Shown here: positions 6,728-14,711 of the stretch, piece by piece | Position numbering within the stretch: position 1 is the stretch's first letter | How the letters are laid out: each line of letters opens with the position of its first letter | Assembly (NCBI GenBank): GCA_910577825.1 | Contig: CAJTOK010000046.1 | Coordinates: 1-30,445 of the forward strand | Direction: 5' to 3' | Source of the DNA: an uncultured Lachnospiraceae bacterium | GTDB lineage: Bacteria; Bacillota; Clostridia; Lachnospirales; Lachnospiraceae | Length of the DNA: 30,445 bases | Made by a program: the position numbers and the translations under genes | The notes under the pieces: generated by a model | What the model saw: the letters and a program-made list of their open reading frames with translations, nothing else | Database searches by the model: none | Told to the model about the DNA's origin: nothing

Positions 6728-8077
6728 ATGAAGGCAAGCAGGAAGGCAGCATTGCTTCTTGGTGTTTTACTGGCATTACCATATACAGGTGTGGCAAACC
6801 AGGCAGCAGTACATACGCCAGTATTATATAATGACGGAGAAGAGGAAGGGGTTATTACCGAGGTTACTACTACCATTGATGATAATAAGACAATAACCGT
6901 TGAAAAGGTTCTAAGGCAGGATGGCACAGAAGATGTTAATGAAACTGTAACAGAAGAATTTGAAAGCAGGACAATAGTAACAGAGAAGCTTGAAAGTACA
7001 AATGTTAATGCTTCTTTAGTTATAACAAGGACTTATGATACAGATGATGCCATAATGGACACAAAGGCCGTGGTTTATATAGGGGTTTCAAGCCTTAATA
7101 ATGACAGTTATGTAACAAGGAAGATACCAGAGAGTTTTATAGCAGGTTTAAAGGAGGCAAATATCAAAAATGTGGAAATCTGTGCCGGGCAGCCTGCGGT
7201 TAAAGGCACTAAAGGCAATGGACAGCCTAAAATGCTGGTAAAAGTAATAGTTCCAAAGCCTGGCAGTATATCTGTTAGAAAAGTTACAATACCAAAGGAG
7301 AGTATATCCAGTGCTGTAAAAGATGGCAGGAAACTTGTTATTAAAATTGCAAATAAAGACCCTTTAAAGTCTTACACTGTTACAGTGCCACAAAGTGAAA
7401 TGGCAAAGACACCTGGCGGCATTGGTATAGCTGTTAAAACAGGCAGGGTGCAGGAAATGGTTTCTGGCATGAAATCTAAAGTACAAAATGTTTTGTCTGC
7501 TAATGGCATAAAAGAGGAAGATACATATACAGTATCAATAGCAGGGGGTAAAGCAAAAAACGGGACAGGAATTAAAGTAACCACGCCTGTACTGTTTACA
7601 AGTGCAAAACCTGGCAGCAGTGTATATGTATACCACTATAATAAAAGCACAGGCAGGCTTGAAGAAATTGCAAACAGCAGGAAAAATATAACAAGTTCTG
7701 GCATGGCAGCTTTTGAAGGCTATAGTGGCGGGGATTATGTAATAACCAGCAGAGAATTAAAAGGTAAAAACATTGTAACATTACTTGGCAGCTCAAAGGT
7801 ATCATTTAACAGGCTGGCTGTTAAGAAGAGTGGAAGCATAAAGATAAATATAAGCCTTGCAGCAGGCCTTTCTGAAAGGACAAGGCTTAATGCAGGAGTC
7901 CCTTATGGAAGCCAGGCAGCAGTTATTAAGTATAAATCTTCTGACAGCAAAGTTGCCGTGGTATCAAAAAATGGCATAATCCAGGCAAAAAGCAAAGGCA
8001 GAACTTTAATAACTGTACAGATTAAACTTGCAGATGGCAAAATAAAAACGGTAAGTAAAAATATAACAGTTAAATAA
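6728..8077 (+). CDS. Secreted Big_2-domain protein, paralogue of the galactanase tail
   Basis: A 449-residue secreted protein of unknown function. I place the start at ATG 6728 because it gives a classical signal peptide (MKASRKAALLLGVLLALPYT, cleavage near NQA/AVH) after GGCAGGA; an in-frame start at 6623 would add a second hydrophobic stretch with no ribosome site. From TTTIDDNKTITVEKV to the end it matches the galactanase tail almost segment for segment: NxNASLVITRTYDTDD, ESISSAVKDGRKLVIKI, GMAAFEGYSGGDYVIT, YKSSDSKVAVVSKNG. The final 80 residues are a Big_2-like Ig domain. There is no catalytic domain and no sorting signal. It probably arose by tandem duplication and may act as a surface or matrix companion of the galactanase. 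A terminator follows at 8126. Confidence 0.8.
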   Translation: MKASRKAALLLGVLLALPYTGVANQAAVHTPVLYNDGEEEGVITEVTTTIDDNKTITVEKVLRQDGTEDVNETVTEEFESRTIVTEKLESTNVNASLVITRTYDTDDAIMDTKAVVYIGVSSLNNDSYVTRKIPESFIAGLKEANIKNVEICAGQPAVKGTKGNGQPKMLVKVIVPKPGSISVRKVTIPKESISSAVKDGRKLVIKIANKDPLKSYTVTVPQSEMAKTPGGIGIAVKTGRVQEMVSGMKSKVQNVLSANGIKEEDTYTVSIAGGKAKNGTGIKVTTPVLFTSAKPGSSVYVYHYNKSTGRLEEIANSRKNITSSGMAAFEGYSGGDYVITSRELKGKNIVTLLGSSKVSFNRLAVKKSGSIKINISLAAGLSERTRLNAGVPYGSQAAVIKYKSSDSKVAVVSKNGIIQAKSKGRTLITVQIKLADGKIKTVSKNITVK

Positions 8078-8125
8078 AACTGGTTTTAGGTTAAAAAAAC
8101 TGGTATATTATTTATAGAAAACAGG

Positions 8126-8160
8126 CCTGGTGCCATAATAGCAGCAGGTTTGTTTTTTTT
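8126..8160 (+). terminator. Rho-independent terminator after the Big_2 gene
   Basis: CCTGGTGC (8126-8133) pairs with GCAGCAGG (8141-8148), seven of eight positions, with a 7-base loop, and is followed by TTTGTTTTTTTT. Confidence 0.7.
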
Positions 8161-8238
8161 GTTCCGTTTTTTTCGTTACATTTTGGGGAAAATTTTAAAA
8201 ACCAAGCCGATATATATAAAGACGAGGGAGGTAGCATC

Positions 8239-8667
8239 TTGGAAAATGAAGCATACAGTAATGACAAGGGTAAAACTGGAAATACATTTGCTGCTGCAGG
8301 AAAGGAGGATGGCAAAGAAGATACAAAGGAAGATAACAGCAGTGGAAAAACATTGCTTCTAAAAACGAAAGCTAAAAACATCTTGGTCAATAAAGATAAT
8401 ATAATGTATGTGGAAAGCCACAGGCGTAAAAAAGAAATCCATATGACAGACGGGGTTATAGAAATTTATTCTACAATGGATGAATTAAAAAGATGGCTGG
8501 GATATGGGTTTTACCAGTGCCACAGGGGATATATTGTCAATATGGCTTATGTAAAGGAATATACTTGTGACAGCATAACAATAAGCAGCGGGGAGTTTGT
8601 ATATATGTCAAAAGAAAAATACAACGGCTTTGAAGATTCATATACTTTATATCTTAACAGGTTTTAA
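8239..8667 (+). CDS. LytTR-domain DNA-binding regulator
   Basis: A 142-residue cytoplasmic protein. Residues 1-37 are polar and low-complexity, and residues about 40-140 form a LytTR domain. Family signs are NKDNIMYVESHRRKKEIHM, the dimer/recognition segment MDELKRWLGYGFYQCHRGYI (FxxCHRGYIVN is the typical LytTR core) and the closing beta strands VYMSKEKY. There is no receiver domain, so it is a stand-alone LytTR protein rather than a two-component response regulator. The start is TTG at 8239, supported by GAGGGAGGT seven bases upstream. It lies alone between a terminator and the next gene; its targets are unknown, though the adjacent secreted proteins are candidates. Confidence 0.88.
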   Translation: MENEAYSNDKGKTGNTFAAAGKEDGKEDTKEDNSSGKTLLLKTKAKNILVNKDNIMYVESHRRKKEIHMTDGVIEIYSTMDELKRWLGYGFYQCHRGYIVNMAYVKEYTCDSITISSGEFVYMSKEKYNGFEDSYTLYLNRF

Positions 8668-8708
8668 AAGTATATATTAGAACGCTTGGACCTATAAAGG
8701 AAAGCGGG

Positions 8709-8732
8709 CAGCCCTGAATGGCAGACGGGCTG
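8709..8732. other. Small GC hairpin downstream of the LytTR gene
   Basis: CAGCCC (8709-8714) pairs with GGGCTG (8727-8732). No T run follows, so it is at best a weak terminator. Confidence 0.3.
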
Positions 8733-8829
8733 TATATACTGTTGTAAAATAATTATCCTGTGACAGATTGTTATGTATGCAAGATAAAGGTGGGAAAGAA
8801 AAATAAATAAGAAAGGATAACACAGGTTT

Positions 8830-9564
8830 ATGAAAGTAGAAGGAATAAGCAATTATTATGCTTTTATGTATAACAGGAACACAGGAAAGATAACTCCAGA
8901 TAATGAAACTGATGATGGCTTTGCAGATTTTTATAATACAGGAAATAAAGACGGGATTAATAACCTGGAATATAATGCCAGAAAAGCAAGGTTTGACAGC
9001 CTGACTAGGTTTTTGGGCACACCAGGGGCAGAAGAAAATTTTTTTAATTCTGTACAAGGCAGTGATGAATGTACAATTATAGAAGAAAAAGTTAATGATG
9101 CAGAAACAAAGTATTATGTTGGCGGCAAGCTTATGTTTACTTTGCTGGCAGGGGAATTTACAGCTGATATAAAATTTGAACCAGATGCCGTGCCAGGGAT
9201 GGCAAACGGGGAAAGCCTGGAATTTAAAGATGTATCAAGGATTTCAATATCGGATACAGATGAAGAAGAAGGGCGTGTAAGCCCTAAACGCAAAACAGGC
9301 ACAACATCACAGGTAGTAGTAAGCCCGGATGGTACCAGATGGCTTGTAACCACAATGTATTTATGTGGCCATGAGATAAAAATAGTGAAAAAACTGCCGC
9401 CAGCAGACCCTGAAGACGAGGAAGAAGACAGCCTTTTAAGGCAGGATGATAAAGAAGAAGATAAACCTGGAATAGCTGATGCAGGCAAGATTGGCATTAA
9501 CCGTACGCTGGAAGATGTATTAAAGTCATTATTATCTGATGATGAGGATAAGGACAAAGAATAA
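8830..9564 (+). CDS. Unknown acidic protein
   Basis: A 244-residue protein I do not recognise. The start at 8830 follows AAGAAAGGAT. It begins MKVEGISNYYAFMYN and shows no signal peptide or membrane segment. The middle (about 85-185) looks beta-rich and includes VVVSPDGTRWLVTTMYLCGH. The C-terminal third is highly charged, with an acidic stretch DPEDEEEDSLLRQDDKEEDK, and ends in a short helix (RTLEDVLKSLLSDDEDKDKE). The opening motif reminds me of uncharacterised Lachnospiraceae proteins that occur in many copies, but this is from memory. It is followed by its own terminator at 9595, so it is probably monocistronic. Confidence 0.75.
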   Translation: MKVEGISNYYAFMYNRNTGKITPDNETDDGFADFYNTGNKDGINNLEYNARKARFDSLTRFLGTPGAEENFFNSVQGSDECTIIEEKVNDAETKYYVGGKLMFTLLAGEFTADIKFEPDAVPGMANGESLEFKDVSRISISDTDEEEGRVSPKRKTGTTSQVVVSPDGTRWLVTTMYLCGHEIKIVKKLPPADPEDEEEDSLLRQDDKEEDKPGIADAGKIGINRTLEDVLKSLLSDDEDKDKE

Positions 9565-9594
9565 TACAATATATCATATTAAGGATTATGTAAA

Positions 9595-9621
9595 AATGGC
9601 CGCCCTTTATGGGCGGTTATT
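9595..9621 (+). terminator. Rho-independent terminator after the acidic protein gene
   Basis: CCGCCC (9600-9605) pairs with GGGCGG (9611-9616) around TTTAT. G-T and A-T pairs extend the stem to about 11 positions, and TTATTCATTT follows. An upstream in-frame ATG of the next gene falls in this loop, which argues against that start. Confidence 0.65.
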
Positions 9622-9659
9622 CATTTATAATATATTTTAATAAAAGAGAGGACAATAAA

Positions 9660-10271
9660 ATGAAGTTACTATATGGTACTACCAATACTGCTAAAATATC
9701 CGTTATGGAAAAAAGATTAAATAAACTTGGGATAGAATTAACTGGATTAGATAATTTAAATTCCTTAATACCAGATGTACCAGAAAATGGCAGCACCCCG
9801 CTTGAAAATGCCAGGCAGAAAGCAGAAGCATATTACAGGGCGTTTAAAGTGCCAGTATTTTCATGTGATTCCGGCCTTTACTTTGATAATGTGCCAGACC
9901 ATATACAGCCAGGGGTGCATGTCCGTACAGTAAATGGAAAGCGTTTAACAGATGACGGTATGGTGGCATATTATTCAGGCCTTGCACACCAGTATGGCAA
10001 TTTAACAGCAAGATATAAAAATGCTATCTGCCTTATCCTGGATAATAACCATATATATGAAGCAATGGAAAGCAAGAGATTTATTATAACAGAGAAACAG
10101 CATAAAAATAAAATAATGAAAAAAGGATTTCCGCTTGACAGTTTATCAATAGACATTAAAAGCGGCAAATATTATTATGACCTGGCAGAAGAAGAACTGG
10201 AACAGATGGATGAGGAAGAAGGGTTTGTAAAATTTTTTGAAGAAATAATAAAACGGGGGCTTATAAAATAA
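9660..10271 (+). CDS. HAM1/RdgB-like non-canonical purine NTP pyrophosphatase
   Basis: A 203-residue protein of the ITPase (HAM1/RdgB) superfamily, which hydrolyses deaminated purine triphosphates such as ITP and XTP to the monophosphate. Visible motifs are the phosphate-binding start YGTTNTAKISVMEKRL (family (T/S)xNxxK), ENGSTPLENARQKAEAYY, the metal and base site VFSCDSGLYFD (family DDSGL), and a core strand RYKNAICLIL. The usual C-terminal SHR motif is not obvious, so substrate specificity may differ from RdgB. ATG 9660 follows AGAGAGGAC. An in-frame ATG at 9609 lies inside the preceding terminator and is rejected. The gene stands alone. Confidence 0.8.
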   Translation: MKLLYGTTNTAKISVMEKRLNKLGIELTGLDNLNSLIPDVPENGSTPLENARQKAEAYYRAFKVPVFSCDSGLYFDNVPDHIQPGVHVRTVNGKRLTDDGMVAYYSGLAHQYGNLTARYKNAICLILDNNHIYEAMESKRFIITEKQHKNKIMKKGFPLDSLSIDIKSGKYYYDLAEEELEQMDEEEGFVKFFEEIIKRGLIK

Positions 10272-10273
10272 AT

Positions 10274-10297
10274 GGCATCCTGCGGGTACAGGATGCC
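10274..10297. terminator. Perfect 9-bp hairpin after the HAM1-like gene
   Basis: GGCATCCTG (10274-10282) pairs perfectly with CAGGATGCC (10289-10297) around CGGGTA, three bases after the stop codon. There is no T run on the plus strand; on the minus strand ATTTATTTTA follows. It probably ends or stabilises the HAM1-like mRNA. Confidence 0.5.
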
Positions 10298-10418
10298 TAG
10301 GTATGAATTGAAAAAAGGGTAGCAGGTTTCCCTACTAACAACTATGATAATATACTTATTTTTTAATAATGTCAAGTGGTTTATAAATATTTAATATAAT
10401 GTTGTTGTGCAATTACTG

Positions 10419-10447
10419 TTTTCAATCTGGCGTTTTTGATATATAAT
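10419..10447 (+). promoter_or_regulatory. Promoter candidate for the rubredoxin/GltS-like gene
   Basis: TTTTCA (10419-10424) and TATAAT (10442-10447) have a 17-base spacer, about 60 bases before the ATG. A TTGTGCAA palindrome of the type seen before the galactanase lies just upstream at 10405-10412. Confidence 0.45.
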
Positions 10448-10506
10448 ACATAATAATACAAAATTTGACAATTAAGGAAAAATATGGAAATATAAAGGAG
10501 GTTCTT

Positions 10507-11889
10507 ATGAAAAAATTTATATGTACGGTATGTGGATATGTTTATGAAGGTGACAAAGCGCCAGATATATGTCCAGTATGCAAACAGCCGGGAACTAAGT
10601 TCAGGGAGGATACAACAGAAGCAGATGCTTCCAGGGTATCTGGAAAAGAGAAAAACGGTTCTCCAGATTTAAACTATGACAAGGAGTTTTACCGTATTGA
10701 CAGCTCATGCCGTTATATGGAAGAAATACACCAGATGGCAGTAACAGGAAAGACTATAAGCGGGGCAATGGGAACAAATATGCAGATGCCAGGCTGGGAT
10801 GATATACTTATTCTTGGTGCACAGTTAAACCCTGCGCCGCTTAATGAGGATGAGCATGTAACAACAACGACAGTTATCGGCAAAAATGCAAAGAAGCCGA
10901 TGGTTCTTGAAAGCCCTGTATATGTTTCGCATATGTCATTCGGGGCATTATCAAAGGAAGCAAAAGTGGCACTTGCAAAGGGTTCTGCAATGGCACATAC
11001 AGCAACCTGCAGCGGTGAAGGCGGGATATTGCCAGAGGAGAGGGAGGCAGCTTATAAATATATATTTGAATATATTCCTAATAAATACAGTGTAACGGAT
11101 GAAAACCTGCGCATGGCAGATGCCATTGAAATAAAGATTGGACAGGGGACAAAGCCAGGCATGGGCGGACACCTGCCAGGTGAAAAGGTTACAGAAGAAA
11201 TTGCAAAGCTGCGTGGCAAGAAAAAGGGTGAGGATATACAAAGCCCGTCTAAATTCCCGGAATTAAATTCCAAAGAAGATTTAAAGGAAATGGTTAGTAT
11301 GCTGCGCCGCCGTTCTGATGGCAGGCCGGTAGGGATTAAAATTGCAGCAGGGCATATCGAGAGGGATTTAGAATACTGTGTATATGCAGAACCAGATTTT
11401 ATTACTATTGACGGAAGGGGCGGTGCGACTGCTTCAAGCCCGTTATTCCTGCGTGAAGCAACTACTATACCAGCAATTTATGCGCTTTACCGTGCAAAAA
11501 AATACCTTGGTTCTGTAAATTCTGGCATTTCACTTGTAATTACCGGAGGGCTGCGGGTGTCCTCTGATATGGCAAAAGCACTTGCAATGGGTGCAGATGC
11601 CATTGCTGTAGCAAGCGCACCATTAATAGCAGCAGCATGCCAGCAGTACAGGATTTGCGGCTCTGGCAGGTGTCCTGTGGGAATTGCAACACAGGAACCA
11701 GAATTAAGGGAAAGGCTTAAAACAGAACAGGCAGCACAAAGGGTTGCCAACTACCTTAATGTAACATTAGAGGAACTTAAAACATTTGCGCGCATTACAG
11801 GACATAATTCAGTACATAAGCTTTGCACAGATGACTTAGTTACAATAAACAGGGAAATTTCAGAATTTACAAATATAAGACATGTATAA
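10507..11889 (+). CDS. Rubredoxin-like / FMN-binding glutamate synthase family protein
   Basis: A 460-residue cytoplasmic flavoprotein. Residues 1-32 form a rubredoxin-like iron site (C6, C9, C22, C25; CTVCG and CPVCK). Residues about 90-440 form the glutamate-synthase FMN domain: LESPVYVSHMSFGALS, KPGMGGHLPGEKV, PVGIKIAAGHIERDL, TIDGRGGATASSP, LVITGGLRVSSDMAKALAMGADA. The [3Fe-4S] ligands C378, C384 and C389 have the same spacing as in GltB. The N-terminal glutaminase domain and the C-terminal beta-helix are absent, so it cannot use glutamine in the usual way. Such stand-alone proteins probably pass electrons from the rubredoxin centre to FMN; the true reaction is uncertain. The start follows AAAGGAGG; an upstream in-frame ATG at 10465 lacks a ribosome site. 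Confidence 0.9.
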   Translation: MKKFICTVCGYVYEGDKAPDICPVCKQPGTKFREDTTEADASRVSGKEKNGSPDLNYDKEFYRIDSSCRYMEEIHQMAVTGKTISGAMGTNMQMPGWDDILILGAQLNPAPLNEDEHVTTTTVIGKNAKKPMVLESPVYVSHMSFGALSKEAKVALAKGSAMAHTATCSGEGGILPEEREAAYKYIFEYIPNKYSVTDENLRMADAIEIKIGQGTKPGMGGHLPGEKVTEEIAKLRGKKKGEDIQSPSKFPELNSKEDLKEMVSMLRRRSDGRPVGIKIAAGHIERDLEYCVYAEPDFITIDGRGGATASSPLFLREATTIPAIYALYRAKKYLGSVNSGISLVITGGLRVSSDMAKALAMGADAIAVASAPLIAAACQQYRICGSGRCPVGIATQEPELRERLKTEQAAQRVANYLNVTLEELKTFARITGHNSVHKLCTDDLVTINREISEFTNIRHV

Positions 11890-11909
11890 TACAGCACAAG
11901 GAAACTATT

Positions 11910-13226
11910 ATGGTAAAAAAATATACAGGGCAGAATGTTTATGATGCACTACAGAAGCGGCTTGATTTTATTTTCCAGGAATTTGACAATATATTTGTGT
12001 CATTTTCTGGTGGAAAGGACAGTGGGGTCCTGTTAAACCTGGTACTGGATTTCCAGGAAAAATATTATCCAGATAAGAAAATCGGCATATTCCACCAGGA
12101 TTTCGAGGCGCAGTATACAGTTACAACAGAATATGTAGAACGTACATTTAAAAGGCTGGAGGGCAGGGCTGAATTATACTGGGTCTGCCTTCCAATGGCA
12201 ACAAGGACAGCACTAAGCAGTTATGAAATGTACTGGTTCCCATGGGATGATACCAAGAAGGACACATGGGTACGCCCTATGCCAGAACATCCATACGTTA
12301 TTAATCTTGAAAATAATCCATTTACAACTTACCGTTATAAGATGCAGCAGGGTGACCTGGCAAAGCAGTTTAGCAGATGGTACAGGATTTCACATGGCAG
12401 TAAAAAAACCGTGTGCCTGCTTGGCATAAGGGCAGAAGAATCAATGCAGCGGTACAGCGGTATTTTAAATAAAAAATATGGTTATAAAGACAAGTGCTTT
12501 ATAAGCAGGCAGTTTAAAAATGTATGGACAGCATCACCTATATATGACTGGCTGACAAGTGATGTATGGCACGCCAATTACCTTTTTGGATACGATTATA
12601 ATAAACTCTATGACATGTACTATATGGCAGGGCTTAAACCTGACCAGATGCGTGTTGCTTCGCCATTTAATGACTATGCCAAAGACAGCCTTAATTTATA
12701 CAGGGTGATTGACCCTGAAATATGGGCAAAGCTTATAGGGCGTGTAAGGGGCGCTAATTTTGGCGCAATTTATGGCAAGACAAAAGCACTGGGTTACAGG
12801 AACCTTTCACTGCCAGAAGGGCATACATGGGAATCATACACTAAATTTTTACTGGATACACTTCCAATACGGCTGCGCAATAATTATGTAAGGAAATTCC
12901 GTACTTCAATAGAGTTTTGGCATAAGACGGGCGGCGGGCTTGAAGAGAAAACAATAAAAGAGCTGGTTGAACATGGTTATAAAATAAAACGGAATGGTGT
13001 TTCAAATTATACCATTATGAAAAATTCAAGGGTTATATTTCTTGGAAGGATACCAGACCATACAGATGACATAAAATCATCAAAAGACCTCCCAAGCTGG
13101 AAAAGGATGTGTTACTGCATACTAAGGAATGACCATACCTGCCGTTTTATGGGTTTTGGTGTTTCAAGGGAGCAGAAGAAATATATAGATATACTGAAAC
13201 AGAAATATATAAAAGCAGATGTCTAG
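11910..13226 (+). CDS. IbrA-like PAPS-reductase-family protein (DUF3440)
   Basis: A 438-residue protein of the PP-loop ATP-pyrophosphatase group related to phosphoadenosine-phosphosulfate reductase. The nucleotide-binding PP-loop VSFSGGKDSGVLLNL is at about residues 30-44. It is followed by IFHQDFEAQYT, the LGIRAEES segment typical of this group, and a C-terminal DUF3440 part. The closest described relative is IbrA, usually paired with the ParB-like IbrB; DndC of DNA phosphorothioation is a more distant relative. No IbrB-like gene lies next to it: 20 bases upstream is the GltS-like gene and downstream is a transposon remnant. The 20-base gap suggests co-transcription with the GltS-like gene. 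Its substrate is unknown. Confidence 0.85.
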   Translation: MVKKYTGQNVYDALQKRLDFIFQEFDNIFVSFSGGKDSGVLLNLVLDFQEKYYPDKKIGIFHQDFEAQYTVTTEYVERTFKRLEGRAELYWVCLPMATRTALSSYEMYWFPWDDTKKDTWVRPMPEHPYVINLENNPFTTYRYKMQQGDLAKQFSRWYRISHGSKKTVCLLGIRAEESMQRYSGILNKKYGYKDKCFISRQFKNVWTASPIYDWLTSDVWHANYLFGYDYNKLYDMYYMAGLKPDQMRVASPFNDYAKDSLNLYRVIDPEIWAKLIGRVRGANFGAIYGKTKALGYRNLSLPEGHTWESYTKFLLDTLPIRLRNNYVRKFRTSIEFWHKTGGGLEEKTIKELVEHGYKIKRNGVSNYTIMKNSRVIFLGRIPDHTDDIKSSKDLPSWKRMCYCILRNDHTCRFMGFGVSREQKKYIDILKQKYIKADV

Positions 13227-13340
13227 GCTGTTTTTAAGTAAGTTTAATAAGAAACGGGGGTATTTTAACAGATAAAACAAACTTATAAAAGATTATAAAT
13301 AAGTGCTGGCTTTTATAATTTATATTAGCAGAAGAAAGCA

Positions 13341-14204
13341 GTGGAAGAGATGATAAAAACAATCCGGGTAATGTTGCTTCCAAATAACAGGCAGAAAACT
13401 AAACTGTTCCAATATGCTGGTGCTGCAAGGTTTGCTTATAACTGGGCTTTAAACAGGGAACAGGAAAACTATAAAAATGGCGGGAAGTTTATTTCTGACG
13501 GGGATTTAAGAAAAGAATTTACCAGGTTAAAGAAAAAGGAAGAATATTCATGGTTAAATAATGTGTCAAATAATGTGGCTAAACAGGCAGTTAAAGATGC
13601 CTGTGATGCTTATAAGAAATTTTTTAAAGGGTTATCAAAATTTCCAAAGTTTAAAAGCAGGAAATATTCAGCCCCGTCATTTTACCAGGATAATGTAAAA
13701 ATCCAGTTTACAGATACCCATGTAAAAGTTGAAGGGTTTGCAGTTTCCAAAAAGAAAAATAAACAGAAATTAAACTGGATAAGGCTTGCAGAACATGGAC
13801 GTATACCAGCAGGAAATGTAAAGTATACTAATCCACGCATTAAGTATGACGGAGTAAACTGGTGGATAACAGTTGGTACAGGATATGAAGTTTCTGCTGT
13901 TATTCCATTAAATGATGGTACAGGCATTGATTTAGGTATTAAAGATTTAGCAGTATGTTCTGATGGACAAAAATACCAGAATATTAATAAAACACAAAAA
14001 GTTAAAAAACTAGACAGCCAGATATGCAGATGTTTTAATGTTTCACAGGTATTATATGAAAAGGATTACTTTGATGGAGAAAAAGTCTGTGCCAGCACTA
14101 ATATTACATCAAAAGAGTATTCGATAGTGCCAATGGAAGCATTTGAGATATATTCTTTAACCTATTGTAGCAAGAAGTCCCCCACTTCTAAAGTGGTGGG
14201 ATGA
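13341..14204 (+). pseudogene. Chimeric frame: truncated TnpB fused in frame to a HipA-like fragment, cut by an IS
   Basis: GTG at 13341 opens a 287-codon frame made of three pieces. Residues 1 to about 222 are the front of a TnpB nuclease (FAYNWALNREQENYK, KFPKFKSRKYS) up to the first RuvC aspartate D197 (GIDLGIKDLAVCSDGQKY). RuvC-II, zinc finger and RuvC-III are missing. At about 14008-14014 it switches in frame to a HipA-like kinase segment (ICRCFNVSQV, GEKVCASTNITSKEYSIVPM). At 14161 an IS200/IS605 element begins, and the remaining codons are IS sequence up to the TGA at 14202-14204. The rest of the kinase gene resumes at 15944. The TnpB differs clearly from the intact one at 14712, so it came from another element. 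Confidence 0.75.
14179..14200 (+). repeat. Left-end subterminal hairpin of the IS
   Basis: CCCCCACTT (14179-14187) pairs with AAGTGGTGGG (14191-14200) with one bulge. Such imperfect hairpins are bound by TnpA of IS200/IS605 elements. Confidence 0.65.
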
Positions 14205-14224
14205 ATTGCGTCCTGTTGTAGTTC

Positions 14225-14253
14225 TTGACAAATAGAAAATAATATATTACAAT
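14225..14253 (+). promoter_or_regulatory. Promoter of tnpA
   Basis: TTGACA (14225-14230) and TACAAT (14248-14253) have a 17-base spacer, 36 bases before the tnpA ATG. Confidence 0.7.
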
Positions 14254-14289
14254 AAAATCAGTCGAAAAACAGGAAAGGCTGATAGACTT

Positions 14290-14706
14290 ATGGAACTAGA
14301 TAACAATGTTCATTCGGTATTTTTGTTATACTATCATCTTGTACTCGTTGTGAAATATAGAAGAAAAGTATTCGATGATGAAATTTCTGACAGAGCTAAA
14401 GAAATATTTGGGTATATTTCGCCAAATTACAATATAACCTTGCAGGAATGGAATCATGATAAAGACCATGTGCATATTCTGTTCAAGGCTCACCCCAAAA
14501 GTGAAATAAGCAAATTCATAAATGCATACAAAAGTGCAAGCAGCAGGCTTTTGAAGAAAGAATTTCCGCAAATAAGACAAAAGCTATGGAAAGAATATTT
14601 TTGGAGTCAAAGTTTTTGCTTGCTTACAACAGGCGGAGCACCTATTGAAGTAATTAAGAAATATATTGAAACACAAGGACAAGAAAACAGGCAAAAAAAG
14701 AGGTGA
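14290..14706 (+). CDS. tnpA: IS200/IS605 Y1 transposase TnpA
   Basis: A 138-residue single-strand DNA transposase of the HUH/Y1 family that excises and inserts the element as a circle. The two metal-binding histidines are H60 and H62 in KDHVHILF. The catalytic tyrosine is Y125 in VIKKYIETQG. LLYYHLVLVVKYRRKVF near the start is the usual first strand. Length and motifs are those of an intact enzyme (family about 130-155 residues). The ATG follows AGGAAAGG. The stop TGA is six bases before the tnpB start, and the tnpB ribosome site lies within the last codons, so the two genes are translationally coupled. Confidence 0.95.
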   Translation: MELDNNVHSVFLLYYHLVLVVKYRRKVFDDEISDRAKEIFGYISPNYNITLQEWNHDKDHVHILFKAHPKSEISKFINAYKSASSRLLKKEFPQIRQKLWKEYFWSQSFCLLTTGGAPIEVIKKYIETQGQENRQKKR

Positions 14707-14711
14707 AAATA

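Noticed and set aside
9114..9569. Long minus-strand frame rich in serine
   Set aside because: It mirrors the acidic plus-strand gene (GAA/GAT codons read as serine-rich on the opposite strand) and has no ribosome site.
9609..9659. Upstream ATG for the HAM1-like protein
   Set aside because: It lies in the loop of the preceding terminator and lacks a ribosome site; ATG 9660 has both a site and the family N-terminus.
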